Shown: positions 1-8,118 of the stretch, one piece after another | Layout of the letters: each line of letters starts with the position of its first letter | Numbering within the stretch: position 1 is the first letter of the stretch | Assembly (NCBI GenBank): GCA_002310235.1 | Contig: DBYO01000014.1 | Coordinates: 1,771 to 61,658, forward strand | Length of the DNA: 59,888 nt | Origin: Bacteroidales bacterium UBA1184 | GTDB lineage: Bacteria > Bacteroidota > Bacteroidia > Bacteroidales > ML635J-15 | Direction of reading: 5' to 3' | The notes under the pieces: model-generated | What the model was told of the DNA's origin: nothing | Databases searched by the model: none | The model's input: only the letters and a program-made list of their open reading frames with translations | Program-made: the position numbers and the translations under genes

Positions 1-39
1 GAGTACCAATAATAATAGCATTACATTCAAGGTTTTCAT
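1..39 (-). CDS. 5' end of a secreted protein gene (partial)
   Basis: Only the first 13 codons are inside the window, reading M-K-T-L-N-V-M-L-L-L-V-L, which looks like the start of a signal peptide. The ATG lies 3 bases after the stop of the acetyltransferase at 43-576, and a GGAGAA ribosome-binding site sits in the last codons of that gene. The two are therefore very likely co-transcribed. The function cannot be told from this fragment. Confidence 0.6.
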   Translation of the reverse strand, partial: MKTLNVMLLLLVL

Positions 40-42
40 AAT

Positions 43-576
43 TTATTCTCCTATGTTCTTGATGAATTTTGCTGGATTTCCGCCTACGATGGTATTTTCG
101 GCAACATCCTTTGTAACCACTGCACCTGCGGCTACCACGGCGTTTTTGCCAACTGTAACACCCGGCAAGATGGTGGCTCCTGCGCCAATCCAAGCGTTTT
201 CGCAAATGTGTACTGGCTTGCAAGTCAGTATCATACGGTCGTGGAGGTCGTGGTTGTTGGAAATTAGCTGCGCATTGGCGGCAATCATTGCACCGTCGTC
301 GATTGTGATGCCTCCGCGAGCCATCATAAGGCAGTTGTTCATTATCATTACACCTTTGCCCAGTCGTACGCGGTCGAAGCAAACACCAGTGAGTCCGGGC
401 ATTACGAAGCCACCGTCAGCAAATACATCGTGGCCAAACAGTTTCTTGGCGAGCGCATTGTACTCGTCGGTATATGGCATAGTGTGGTTCAACTTGAATA
501 ATGTCTGAGCCTGACGAACGCCTTCGGCAAGTTCTTCGGCTGTCGATAACCTTGGGTCAACTCTTTCTTCTTGCAT
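43..576 (-). CDS. Sugar O-acetyltransferase (Maa/LacA/NodL family)
   Basis: The protein (177 residues from the chosen ATG) has a short helical N-terminal maltose-acetyltransferase region followed by a left-handed beta-helix of hexapeptide repeats. The typical tail is present: NAWIGAGATILPGVTVG, then VVAAGAVVTKDV and GGNPAKFIK. Such enzymes transfer acetyl from acetyl-CoA to sugar hydroxyls in the cytoplasm; the substrate is not predictable. The open frame extends upstream to 621, but the first 15 residues look unlike the family and MQEERVDPR fits the usual N-terminus, so 576 is preferred. An AraC-type regulator is divergent at 710 and may control this gene (inference). A secreted-protein gene follows 3 bases downstream. 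Confidence 0.88.
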   Translation of the reverse strand: MQEERVDPRLSTAEELAEGVRQAQTLFKLNHTMPYTDEYNALAKKLFGHDVFADGGFVMPGLTGVCFDRVRLGKGVMIMNNCLMMARGGITIDDGAMIAANAQLISNNHDLHDRMILTCKPVHICENAWIGAGATILPGVTVGKNAVVAAGAVVTKDVAENTIVGGNPAKFIKNIGE

Positions 577-697
577 AACTCTTTTGTTTTGTTTTACGAT
601 GCAAAAAAACAGCAAATCCACGGAACCGCTATTTCACAAAAAGCACTACAATTTTCACTTTTTGCACAAATGTTTTAGGAGAATAAAAAATAATCTG

Positions 698-705
698 TAA
701 CTTCG
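698..705 (+). promoter_or_regulatory. Candidate -7 box TAACTTCG for the AraC gene
   Basis: The sequence fits TAnnTTcG, one base from the Bacteroidota TAnnTTTG consensus. It lies so close to the GTG at 710 that the transcript would begin at about the start codon. Confidence 0.4.
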
Positions 706-709
706 CCTC

Positions 710-1528
710 GTGAAGATTGACTTTCTATATTCGACGGACTTTTACGGGATGAATGCACCAGAACTGGCTCATACCTGTATGCATATGCTTTGCACGGCTG
801 GGGAGGGGAGTTTTGTGTTCAACGAACGATGCTACCATATTGTGAAGAATGATTTGGTAGTTGTTCCGATGCCCGACCGTGTGAAAAATCTGGCTGCGCA
901 TCCCGACATGCAGGTCGAGTGGTTTGCTGCCGACAACAAGTTTCTCCAAAACCTGCTACCATCGAACAACTACAGCATAGGCGGCAGTATAAGCCTGAAC
1001 CAAAACCCGGTAATTCCACTTACCGATGAGCAGGCTTCAATTATGCTGGCCGATTTTCATCGTCTGCGCGACCGACTAGGCGACCGTCATCTGCTGTTCT
1101 ACCGCGAACTTATGGGTAGCCTCTGCCTTACGATGATGTACGACATTTTCGAGCCGCACGCACAGCGCGATACTACAGCTCCGCACAGCGACCGAACAGC
1201 CTACATCGTGAAGCAACTGATGGATATGCTTTCGACGGGTATAAGCCGCACCGAGCGCGAGGTAAACTACTATGCCGAACGACTGAATGTGTCGCCAAAG
1301 TACCTTTCGGCAACCGTTAAGCGCGTCACAGGTCACAGCGTTAGCAGCTACATCAACCGCCATACCGTACCAATTATAAAAAAGTACCTCGACGACGAGC
1401 GCCTATCGCTTACGCAAATTGCCGAGCGTATGAATTTTGCTTCACTTTCCTATTTCAGCCGCTACTGCACCAAACATTTAGGGCAGTCGCCCAGCGAGTA
1501 TAGACGGAGTTTGCAGCCGAGGGGGTAG
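710..1528 (+). CDS. AraC-family transcriptional regulator
   Basis: This 272-residue protein has an N-terminal cupin-like sensing half and a C-terminal pair of helix-turn-helix motifs. The HTH region (about residues 165-268) reads YYAERLNVSPKYLSATVKR and later LTQIAERMNFASLSYFSRY and GQSPSEYRR, the classic AraC/XylS signature. It begins with GTG at 710, just 4 bases after a TAACTTCG box (698-705) that matches a variant Bacteroidota -7 element. Translation may therefore be leaderless, or may start at the internal ATG at 749. It is divergent from the sugar acetyltransferase, a plausible target. The effector is unknown. Confidence 0.85.
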   Translation: MKIDFLYSTDFYGMNAPELAHTCMHMLCTAGEGSFVFNERCYHIVKNDLVVVPMPDRVKNLAAHPDMQVEWFAADNKFLQNLLPSNNYSIGGSISLNQNPVIPLTDEQASIMLADFHRLRDRLGDRHLLFYRELMGSLCLTMMYDIFEPHAQRDTTAPHSDRTAYIVKQLMDMLSTGISRTEREVNYYAERLNVSPKYLSATVKRVTGHSVSSYINRHTVPIIKKYLDDERLSLTQIAERMNFASLSYFSRYCTKHLGQSPSEYRRSLQPRG

Positions 1529-1642
1529 TGAATTGAAATTTTTCTAATGGAAAAACAAGGTTGTTAAAGATACAATTGCTTATCTGCTGGGTATTTTTTT
1601 TAGGAAATAGAATTCCTCGAATTATTGTGTCGTAAAAATGCT

Positions 1643-1650
1643 TACTTTTG
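1643..1650 (+). promoter_or_regulatory. -7 box TACTTTTG of the MATE gene
   Basis: This is an exact TAnnTTTG match ending 8 bases before the ATG at 1659. It would start transcription almost at the start codon and decides for 1659 over the upstream in-frame ATG at 1638. The -33 element is weak (TTG at 1625-1627, short spacing). Confidence 0.55.
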
Positions 1651-1658
1651 CAACTTGT

Positions 1659-3032
1659 ATGGATAATGCCGAACGATTAGGAGTTGAACGCGTAAGCACC
1701 CTGCTTCTGCGGTTGTCGTTGCCCTCGGTACTGGGGATGCTCGCCATTACCATATATAATGTTGCCGATACTATTTTTGTGGGACAGGCCGTAGGCGTTG
1801 GCGCAATAGCCGGATTGTCGGTCACCTTGCCGCTTATGCTTATGATAAACAACACCTTCGGACAAGCGGTAGGACTTGGCGGAGCATCGATAATTTCGCG
1901 TGCGTTAGGAGCGAAAAACCGCGAACTTGCCGAACTTGTGCTTCACAACCTTGTGTTTATGATTCTATGCCTCAATGTTCTGCTTTTCGGCTTGGTGATA
2001 GCATTTTTGCCCGACTTGTTGAGGCTTTTCGGCGCTGACGATTCCATTCTGCCTTACTCGATGGAATATGCAGTGTGGTGCCTGCCTGGAAGTTTCGCGA
2101 TGAACATATTTTTCGTCTTTATCAATGTCATCCGTGCCGAAGGAAATACCAAGTTCGCAATGTGGTGCCAGGTGCTGACGGCGGTCATCAACCTTGTGCT
2201 CGACCCGATATTCATATTTATTTTCGGCTGGGGCGTGAAAGGTGCCGCCATCGCGACTTCTATCTCGCAGATTGTGAGCGCCGCGCTCGGTCTGTGGTAT
2301 TTCCGCCGAAGCAAGAAGAGAGTTCTGTCGCTGTCGTACCGCGAATGTTTCAAGTTGCCGAAACCCAAGGTTCTTGGCGAGACATTGGCTCTTGGCTCGG
2401 CATCGTTCGGAAGGCAGCTGGCGCACTCATCGACATCTATTGTGCTTAACAATGTGCTTGGCGGAGTGGGCGGTTCGATGGCAATTGCCGCCTACGGCAT
2501 CATAAACCGTCTGACGATGTTCGTGTTTATGCCGATATTTGGTGTTAACCAAGGATTTATGCCTATTGCAGGCTACAACTATGGAGCCGAAAAGTACGGT
2601 CGTGTGATTGGTGCGTTGAAGGCCGGAATAATATTTTCGACAGTAATATGCATAGTTGGTTTTGTGCTTTTCGAGTTGATTCCGCACCAGTTGCTCTTTA
2701 TGTTCAGCGATGATGAGGAACTTGTAGAGATAGGGGCGAGGGGACTGCGGATTTTCGTGCTTGCAATTCCTGTTGTGGGCTGTCAGGTGATAGGCTCGGG
2801 CTTGTTCCAGGCATTGGGCAAGGCTAAGCCTGCATTTTTCCTGTCGATTGCCCGTCAGATGATTTTCCTTATACCTTTAGTTATACTTTTGCCCCGCTAT
2901 TGTACTTCTTTTTGGGGCGAAGATGCCATCTGGTATGCCTTCCCAATCTCCGATTTGCTGTCGACTATGATAACAATCTTGATGTCGCATGGATTGGTTA
3001 AATCGTTGATAGATAAGAAGAAAGTTGCCTAA
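1659..3032 (+). CDS. MATE-family multidrug/sodium antiporter
   Basis: The protein (457 residues) is an integral membrane exporter with about 12 predicted hydrophobic segments. The N-terminus SLPSVLGMLAITIYNVADT followed by IFVGQAVG is the characteristic first MATE helix, and the second half repeats the pattern (INRLTMFVFMPIFGVNQGF, PIAGYNYGA). MATE carriers expel cationic drugs or metabolites using sodium or proton gradients; the substrate cannot be predicted. The start at 1659 is chosen because a TAnnTTTG promoter lies at 1643-1650, so the upstream ATG at 1638 would not be transcribed. The DUF4294 gene follows closely. Confidence 0.9.
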   Translation: MDNAERLGVERVSTLLLRLSLPSVLGMLAITIYNVADTIFVGQAVGVGAIAGLSVTLPLMLMINNTFGQAVGLGGASIISRALGAKNRELAELVLHNLVFMILCLNVLLFGLVIAFLPDLLRLFGADDSILPYSMEYAVWCLPGSFAMNIFFVFINVIRAEGNTKFAMWCQVLTAVINLVLDPIFIFIFGWGVKGAAIATSISQIVSAALGLWYFRRSKKRVLSLSYRECFKLPKPKVLGETLALGSASFGRQLAHSSTSIVLNNVLGGVGGSMAIAAYGIINRLTMFVFMPIFGVNQGFMPIAGYNYGAEKYGRVIGALKAGIIFSTVICIVGFVLFELIPHQLLFMFSDDEELVEIGARGLRIFVLAIPVVGCQVIGSGLFQALGKAKPAFFLSIARQMIFLIPLVILLPRYCTSFWGEDAIWYAFPISDLLSTMITILMSHGLVKSLIDKKKVA

Positions 3033-3113
3033 CAAATGTTAAATAAATGTTATCGGGCATATTTTGGAACGGATTTTGCCATAGCCATTTTTCGAATCAA
3101 AAATATTACGGAT

Positions 3114-3707
3114 ATGAAAAAGTTTTGTCTCATAATAATGATTGCCATTATCGGATTTTCCGAGGCAGCATTTGCGCAGAAAAATATGCCGTACTATTCG
3201 GAGATTAATGTTGACAGCTTGATCGCCGTTACAGAGAACCTTGTCTTGTTGCCAGAGGTAAAGGTTTATTCCAACAAGCGTAAGGCTGCACGCGCAAACA
3301 AGAATTTTGACAAGCTTGTATTCAATTTCAAGAAGGTATATCCGTATGTTTTGGAGGTTTCGGCTATTTACCGACAGATTGACGACAGCCTCGCCCGTAT
3401 GGATTCAAAGCGTCAGCGCAAGGAGTATATGGATATGCGCGAGAAGCAGATAATGGCTCACTACAAGCCTATTATGAGTAAGTTTAGCTTGTCGCAGGCG
3501 ATAATATTCGTAAAGTTGCTTGACCGCGAATGTGGCAGTACGGCTTATGAGGTCATCAAGACTTTGAAGGGTGGATTTTTCGCTGGTTCGTGTCAGGTGT
3601 TTGCCTGCATGTTTGGCAACAACCTCAAGAAGTCGTATGATTCGGAAGTGTCGGACAAGACGCTCGAGTTTCTGGTCTTGCAGTACCGGGCAGGTAAACT
3701 TACCTAA
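3114..3707 (+). CDS. DUF4294 family secreted protein
   Basis: This 197-residue protein starts with a signal peptide (MKKFCLIIMIAIIGFSEAAFA, cut before QK). The mature part contains LLPEVKVYSNKRK, then a basic helical stretch with YPYVLEVSAIYRQID and a late GSTAYEVIKTLKGG segment. I recognise this as DUF4294, a family largely restricted to Bacteroidota with no established function. The open frame extends to 3036, but the extra residues precede a good signal peptide, so 3114 is the likely start. It lies 81 bases after the MATE gene and ends before a strong terminator, so the two may share a transcript. Confidence 0.8.
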   Translation: MKKFCLIIMIAIIGFSEAAFAQKNMPYYSEINVDSLIAVTENLVLLPEVKVYSNKRKAARANKNFDKLVFNFKKVYPYVLEVSAIYRQIDDSLARMDSKRQRKEYMDMREKQIMAHYKPIMSKFSLSQAIIFVKLLDRECGSTAYEVIKTLKGGFFAGSCQVFACMFGNNLKKSYDSEVSDKTLEFLVLQYRAGKLT

Positions 3708-3744
3708 GAAATCTTCTGTTTTCCTTTTATATATTTTGTTGGCG

Positions 3745-3770
3745 GGCGGGATTCGTTCCCGCCTGTTTTT
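3745..3770 (+). terminator. Rho-independent terminator after the DUF4294 gene
   Basis: The stem GGCGGGA / TCCCGCC with a 5-base loop is followed by TGTTTTTATTTT. Confidence 0.85.
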
Positions 3771-4026
3771 ATTTTATGATTCAATAATTTGAAGATTCAA
3801 AGATTTAAAAATTCAAGGATTTAATGATTTGATAATTGTAGGGGCGCAATGATTTGCGCCAGTTTGCAATGCGTTGCGCCAGATTAAATATGCGTGCAAT
3901 CTGTACAGCCGCGCCATGGCACGTCTGTACAGGGTTCAAGAGTTCAATGTTCAAAGGTTCAAAATCGAAAATCTAAAACATCCAATCGCAAATTATTATT
4001 ATTTTTGTGCGCTAAACAAAAAAACT
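3764..4026. repeat. Gene-free stretch with short intergenic repeats
   Basis: The stretch contains degenerate ATTCAAAGATTTAAAA-type words (about 3780-3838), a hairpin GGCGCAA-TGAT-TTGCGCC at 3843-3860, the word AATGCGTTGCGCC at 3868-3880, and CGCGCCATGGC at 3910-3920 flanked by CTGTAC words, then TTCAA-rich repeats at 3943-3962. GCAATGATTTGCGCC and AATGCGTTGCGCC recur at 5107-5135 and CGCGCCATGGC recurs at 58945-58955. No gene is seen here apart from the promoter of the DUF58 gene. Confidence 0.65.
4000..4007 (+). promoter_or_regulatory. -7 box TATTTTTG of the DUF58 gene
   Basis: This exact TAnnTTTG match lies 19 bases before the ATG at 4027 and supports that start over the in-frame extension to 3874. 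Confidence 0.5.
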
Positions 4027-4950
4027 ATGGATGCCAAAGATGTGAACCTTGAACTGTTTCCGCAGTACGACAATCTAGAGTTCCTTGCGAGCCAGGTTGT
4101 CGAGGGGTTCATTACGGGCTTGCACAAAAGTCCGTTCCATGGTTTTTCGGTGGAGTTTGCCGAGCATAGGCTCTACAACAAGGGCGAAAGCACCAAGCAT
4201 ATCGACTGGAAATTGTATGCGCGAACCGACAAGCTTTTCGTGAAGCGTTACGAGGAGGAAACCAATCTCCGTGGACAGATAATAATAGACGTGTCGTCGT
4301 CGATGCTGTTCCCGTACAAGGAAAAGCGCATGAATAAGCTTCAGTTTTCCATTTATGCGGCTGCATCGCTTGTATATCTGCTTCACAGGCAGCGCGATGC
4401 TGTAGGACTGACGCTTTTTGACGACGATGTAAAATTCCACCTTGATGCTAAGTCGTCGCAGGTGCATTTGTCGGTGATGTACAACGAGATGCGCAAATAT
4501 CTGAATCCAGATAGCATTCAGTTGCAGAAGCGTACCGATACTGCAGGCACCTTGCACAAGATTGCCGAAATGATTCACAAACGTTCGTTGGTGATATTGT
4601 TCAGCGATATGTTTATTGATGGTGATACCGAGGCTTTGTTTTCGGCATTGCAGCACCTGAAGTACAGCAAGCATGAGATTATAATATTCCATGTCATCGA
4701 CCGCAAGATGGAGGAGGAGTTTGCTTTTGCCAACCGTCCCTACAAGTTCGTTGACCTTGAAACAGGCACTACCATGATGCTTAATCCTGCTGAGGTGCGC
4801 GAAGGCTATGTTAAGAAGATTTCAAACCTTGTGTCGGAATTGAAATACAAGTGCGGTCTGTTTGGTATTGATTTCGTCGAGGCTGATATCAATAAGCCGG
4901 TTGATGAGGTTCTGAAGCCATATCTGATAAAGAGGGCAAAATTCTTCTAG
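4027..4950 (+). CDS. DUF58 domain protein (VWA-like)
   Basis: The protein (307 residues) shows the DUF58 core around HRLYNKGESTKHIDWKLYAR and FVKRYEEETNLRGQIIIDVS, with a von Willebrand A-like MIDAS motif D-V-S-S-S and later LVILFSDMF. DUF58 proteins usually sit beside a MoxR AAA+ ATPase and VWA membrane proteins and act in cell-envelope or periplasmic complex assembly. Here no MoxR or VWA partner is adjacent, so it is an orphan copy. It has no signal peptide and no transmembrane segment. The residues upstream of 4027 are encoded by intergenic repeats and are excluded. Confidence 0.87.
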   Translation: MDAKDVNLELFPQYDNLEFLASQVVEGFITGLHKSPFHGFSVEFAEHRLYNKGESTKHIDWKLYARTDKLFVKRYEEETNLRGQIIIDVSSSMLFPYKEKRMNKLQFSIYAAASLVYLLHRQRDAVGLTLFDDDVKFHLDAKSSQVHLSVMYNEMRKYLNPDSIQLQKRTDTAGTLHKIAEMIHKRSLVILFSDMFIDGDTEALFSALQHLKYSKHEIIIFHVIDRKMEEEFAFANRPYKFVDLETGTTMMLNPAEVREGYVKKISNLVSELKYKCGLFGIDFVEADINKPVDEVLKPYLIKRAKFF

Positions 4951-5182
4951 GGCTAAAGCCCGTTTCTGTGCCTGCGGCGTTTATATGCCTTCGGCGTTTC
5001 TATGTTTCTATGGCTTCGCCGTTTCAAGGTTTCATGTTTCATGGGCAGGCGCCCGTTTGTAGAGACGCAAAATTTTGCGTCTTTACATGCATTCGTTGCA
5101 CCGAATGCAATGATTTGCGCCGAATGCGTTGCGCCGTATGAGACGCAAAATATTGCGTCTGTACAATTTGAAGTATAAGCAC
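4951..5182. repeat. Intergenic palindromic repeat cluster
   Basis: No gene is seen. Present are GGGCTAAAGCCC at the DUF58 stop, GCGGCGTTT / TTCGGCGTTT words, a GTTTCATG-GTTTCATG tandem, a near-perfect 30-base palindrome at 5058-5087 (AGACGCAAAATTTTGCGTCT core), GCAATGATTTGCGCC at 5107-5121, AATGCGTTGCGCC at 5123-5135, and a second palindrome AGACGCAA-AATA-TTGCGTCT at 5141-5160. These resemble REP-like elements scattered between genes. Confidence 0.65.
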
Positions 5183-5216
5183 AAAAAAAGTCGGAACTAT
5201 TGCTCCGACTTTTTTA
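5183..5216. terminator. Bidirectional terminator between convergent genes
   Basis: The stem AGTCGGA / TCCGACT is flanked by A7 on the left and T6 on the right. It therefore can serve both the DUF58 gene (plus) and the T9SS cargo gene (minus). Confidence 0.85.
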
Positions 5217-5237
5217 TTGTGTTTTTTAGGTATCTGA

Positions 5238-7241
5238 TTATCTAGCGATGTTGAGCTTTGAAGTTGCAACTTCACCGTCCTTAACGATTCTTACAACGTA
5301 GTTGCCGTTTGCAAGGTTCGAAAGGTCGATTGTAGTGTTTACACTATTGCTGTTAGCGTTTGCAACAACCTGTCCCATCATGTTGTAAACTTCGATTTTA
5401 GCGTTTTCAACATTGTTGAAGTTTACGATACCAGTTGTTGGGTTCGGGAACATTTCGATTTCGTTAGCTTCGAAAGTATCAACGTATGGTCCAGGATTTG
5501 GATTAGTCTGTTCGCAAGTGTAAAGTCTTATCATGAAGTCTCCATCGTCACCAATAATAAACCAACCTGTTTCACCACCACCAACATAATAATATAGATT
5601 TTCGAAATAGTTTGGCTGAGCTGTTTGATCCATACCTAATCTCAGTGAGCCACCATCATCTAAGTTATCTACAAATATCACAACAGTTATATCTCCTTCT
5701 GTAAGGTCCTCTGCTGCCAATACTTCTTCTGAATACAATTTAACAAAACCAGGAGTAAAGTCACTAGGAACAGTGTATGGTTCGGTAACTAGCAACTGCT
5801 CATTCATATCAGCATCCATAATTTCATAGTGGAATACTGTTCCTGCAGTTGCTTCTTTAATGTATGCTTCAGCACTATTGAAAATATCTTCTGGATTGTA
5901 TATCTGGTATGTTGTTGCTGCTTTTGATATAGTGTATGATTGAGTTTGAGTGATAGGCAAACTATATGAATCGCTAGCATTTCCGAGGTCTCTTGAATAG
6001 AGGCAGTCGTCGTTTATAGTAGTGTAACGATTGAATGTCACTGTTCTGCCGTTAGGATTCTCGTAAGTACCTTCTGCAGGTTCAAGTGTTGCTTCGAATC
6101 TGTAGGTGCCATTTTCTGTCATATGGTGCATAAAGAAGAAAGCATTTATATTAACATCGTATTGTGAACCTTGTGGTTGACTAGGATCATAAGTATAGTA
6201 AACTATAGTGTCAACGCTAGGAACAAATGTGCCGTTTTCGTCAAATGATGCAGCAGGTAAGGTTACTGTAGGATATGTGTATGTGAATATTACTTCGTCT
6301 GCAGGATTGTAAACCTTGTAAACCAATTTTACGTTGGCAGGAGCAAAACCATGGTTTTGTGCTACAGCTTCGAAAGTGCACCATTGTGTTGAATCTTGTG
6401 TGTCAGTTGATATTTCGCTTCTTGGAATGTTGGTGAACATACCATTATATCTGAAATTTATGTATGTATTACCAGTTTTTACGTAAGCTTCTGAGAGCTC
6501 AAAGTCAGCAGTAGTTGAAGCTGCTGTAACAGTAACGTTGTCAATATACAAATAGCTTCCTCCCATACCAACATATTGGAATGCCAATTTTACTGTTTGT
6601 TGATTTGCATATTGAGAAAGATCAACCATAACACCTTCGTTAATATCTTGATAATGTAATACACCATTGACATATGCGGTGTCTTCGTTCCATATGCGAA
6701 CCCAGTTGTTTCCATCATCGGTTGAAATCAATACATTAAAGTCTGCGTAATTTCCGTCATATGGACTTGAAAAATTAGCTCTATCATCTACCATGTAGCG
6801 GAAAAGTGCCCATACATCGAATTGTAAAATAGCATTTTCTGGAATTTGTAATGTTGGGGTTATAAGCCATTCGTTTTGTCCAACAGTGTCACTGTAATCA
6901 ATAAAAGCATAATCACCAGGATGAACCGTATGGTTTGTGGTAAATGCCAAGTCATGACCTCTTACCCAACGAGGTGTGTATTCGCTACTATCTTCTTTGC
7001 ATTCTTCAGCCCATCCTGTTGGTGGAAATGTTTCGTCTGAAAAGTCTTCAAAGAGTACAGCATTAGCATCCTTTGCTGTTGAATGATGCTTCTTTGAAAA
7101 AGTAAATTCAATGGGTTCGTACTTGGTGTATTGGATACCCGATGCTTTGCGAAGAGGTTTTGTGCTCTTTTCTGTTGCCACCTGTGCAAATGCGAAAGTT
7201 GCAGCAAGTAATGCAATACCTAATAAATAAAGTTTTTTCAT
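5238..7241 (-). CDS. T9SS-secreted protein with choice-of-anchor J-like domain
   Basis: The protein (667 residues) begins with a signal peptide (MKKLYLLGIALLAATFAFA). Residues about 62-238 read LFEDFSDETFPPTGW, then NEWLITPTLQI, NVLISTDDGNNW and LYIDNVTV, which is the cleaved-adhesin / choice-of-anchor J fold seen in P. gingivalis adhesins. The middle part is beta-rich with no recognised domain. The last 75 residues (IEMFPNPTTGIVNF, LANGNYVVRIVKDG) are a T9SS type A sorting domain, so it is exported to the cell surface or medium. Its promoter has a TTTG / TAACTTCG pair at 7269-7300. The ligand is unknown. Confidence 0.85.
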   Translation of the reverse strand: MKKLYLLGIALLAATFAFAQVATEKSTKPLRKASGIQYTKYEPIEFTFSKKHHSTAKDANAVLFEDFSDETFPPTGWAEECKEDSSEYTPRWVRGHDLAFTTNHTVHPGDYAFIDYSDTVGQNEWLITPTLQIPENAILQFDVWALFRYMVDDRANFSSPYDGNYADFNVLISTDDGNNWVRIWNEDTAYVNGVLHYQDINEGVMVDLSQYANQQTVKLAFQYVGMGGSYLYIDNVTVTAASTTADFELSEAYVKTGNTYINFRYNGMFTNIPRSEISTDTQDSTQWCTFEAVAQNHGFAPANVKLVYKVYNPADEVIFTYTYPTVTLPAASFDENGTFVPSVDTIVYYTYDPSQPQGSQYDVNINAFFFMHHMTENGTYRFEATLEPAEGTYENPNGRTVTFNRYTTINDDCLYSRDLGNASDSYSLPITQTQSYTISKAATTYQIYNPEDIFNSAEAYIKEATAGTVFHYEIMDADMNEQLLVTEPYTVPSDFTPGFVKLYSEEVLAAEDLTEGDITVVIFVDNLDDGGSLRLGMDQTAQPNYFENLYYYVGGGETGWFIIGDDGDFMIRLYTCEQTNPNPGPYVDTFEANEIEMFPNPTTGIVNFNNVENAKIEVYNMMGQVVANANSNSVNTTIDLSNLANGNYVVRIVKDGEVATSKLNIAR

Positions 7242-7268
7242 CGTTCTAAAAATTTAAAATTAACTTGG

Positions 7269-7300
7269 CGAAGTTATTTCCTTTTTTTGATACAGCCAAA
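7269..7300 (-). promoter_or_regulatory. Promoter of the 667-residue T9SS protein
   Basis: On the minus strand TTTG (7297-7300) is followed after 20 bases by TAACTTCG (7269-7276). This is the Bacteroidota -33/-7 arrangement with one variant base. Confidence 0.55.
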
Positions 7301-7379
7301 TGTTTTTTTAATTTTTTTTGCTCAAAATATCATTTGTGATTGTTTGTAAACGGATTATTCTCCTTAAAAATAAAAGCAT

Positions 7380-7387
7380 TATCTTTG
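7380..7387 (+). promoter_or_regulatory. -7 box TATCTTTG of the Crp/Fnr gene
   Basis: This exact TAnnTTTG match lies 15 bases before the ATG at 7403, which decides for that start over the in-frame extension to 7340. Confidence 0.6.
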
Positions 7388-7402
7388 CAAAAAAATCTAG
7401 TT

Positions 7403-8104
7403 ATGGATATAGAGCAAATTGCAAAGGATAAATTGTTTTATTCGCCTGAATCGATTTTCAACTGTCTGTCGAAGGAGGCGAAGGAATTTTTGCGTGAGCA
7501 TACGACCTGCAAGTCGTACAAAAAGGGCGAATTTGTGTTTCTGGAATCAGCTAAGCCTAGCGGTCTGATAAGCCTTTCGGACGGCAAGGTGAAAATATTT
7601 AAGGAAGGTGCTGGCGGCAGGGAGCAGATTGTCCGCTTGTCGCGCCCATGCGGTTTTATAGGTTACCGCGCTTTGTTTGCAGGTGAAAACTATCATGCTT
7701 CGGCTGTTGCTATGGAGCCGTCGGTGGCTTGCACTATCGAAAAAACGGCATTGTTCTATGTGATGAAGAACGATCCTAACCTTACATTTGCAATATTGAA
7801 GTCGCTTGCTACCGAACTAGGCGTGTCGCATGATCGTACTGTGAACCTTACCCAAAAGCATATTCGCGGTCGTTTGGCCGAAGCCCTGCTTTGCCTGATT
7901 GATACATATGGATTCTGCGACGACGGCGTTACTCTTAAGGCACAGTTTTCCCGCGACAATATCGCAAACCTCAGCAACATGACTACCAGCAATGCCATAC
8001 GTACGCTATCGACTTTCGCCAGCGAAGGCGTTATCGATCTCGACGGACGAAAAATTAAGGTGCTGAATCTGGAACAACTCAAGAAAATTTCAAGCATAGG
8101 ATAA
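7403..8104 (+). CDS. Crp/Fnr-family transcriptional regulator
   Basis: The protein (233 residues) has an N-terminal cyclic-nucleotide-binding-like beta roll (YKKGEFVFLESAKPSGLISL, GFIGYRALFAGENYHASA) and a C-terminal winged helix with the recognition region FSRDNIANLSNMTTSNAIRT. The cAMP-binding signature RxSxxEIGE is not conserved, and the N-terminal cysteines of Fnr iron-sulfur sensors are absent. The signal is therefore unknown. The RNA methyltransferase gene begins 14 bases downstream and could be co-transcribed. Confidence 0.87.
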   Translation: MDIEQIAKDKLFYSPESIFNCLSKEAKEFLREHTTCKSYKKGEFVFLESAKPSGLISLSDGKVKIFKEGAGGREQIVRLSRPCGFIGYRALFAGENYHASAVAMEPSVACTIEKTALFYVMKNDPNLTFAILKSLATELGVSHDRTVNLTQKHIRGRLAEALLCLIDTYGFCDDGVTLKAQFSRDNIANLSNMTTSNAIRTLSTFASEGVIDLDGRKIKVLNLEQLKKISSIG

Positions 8105-8118
8105 TAAATCATAGGGAA

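Noticed and set aside
3874..4026. An N-terminal extension of the DUF58 protein
   Set aside because: It is encoded by intergenic repeats and lies upstream of a good -7 box; family similarity begins just after 4027.
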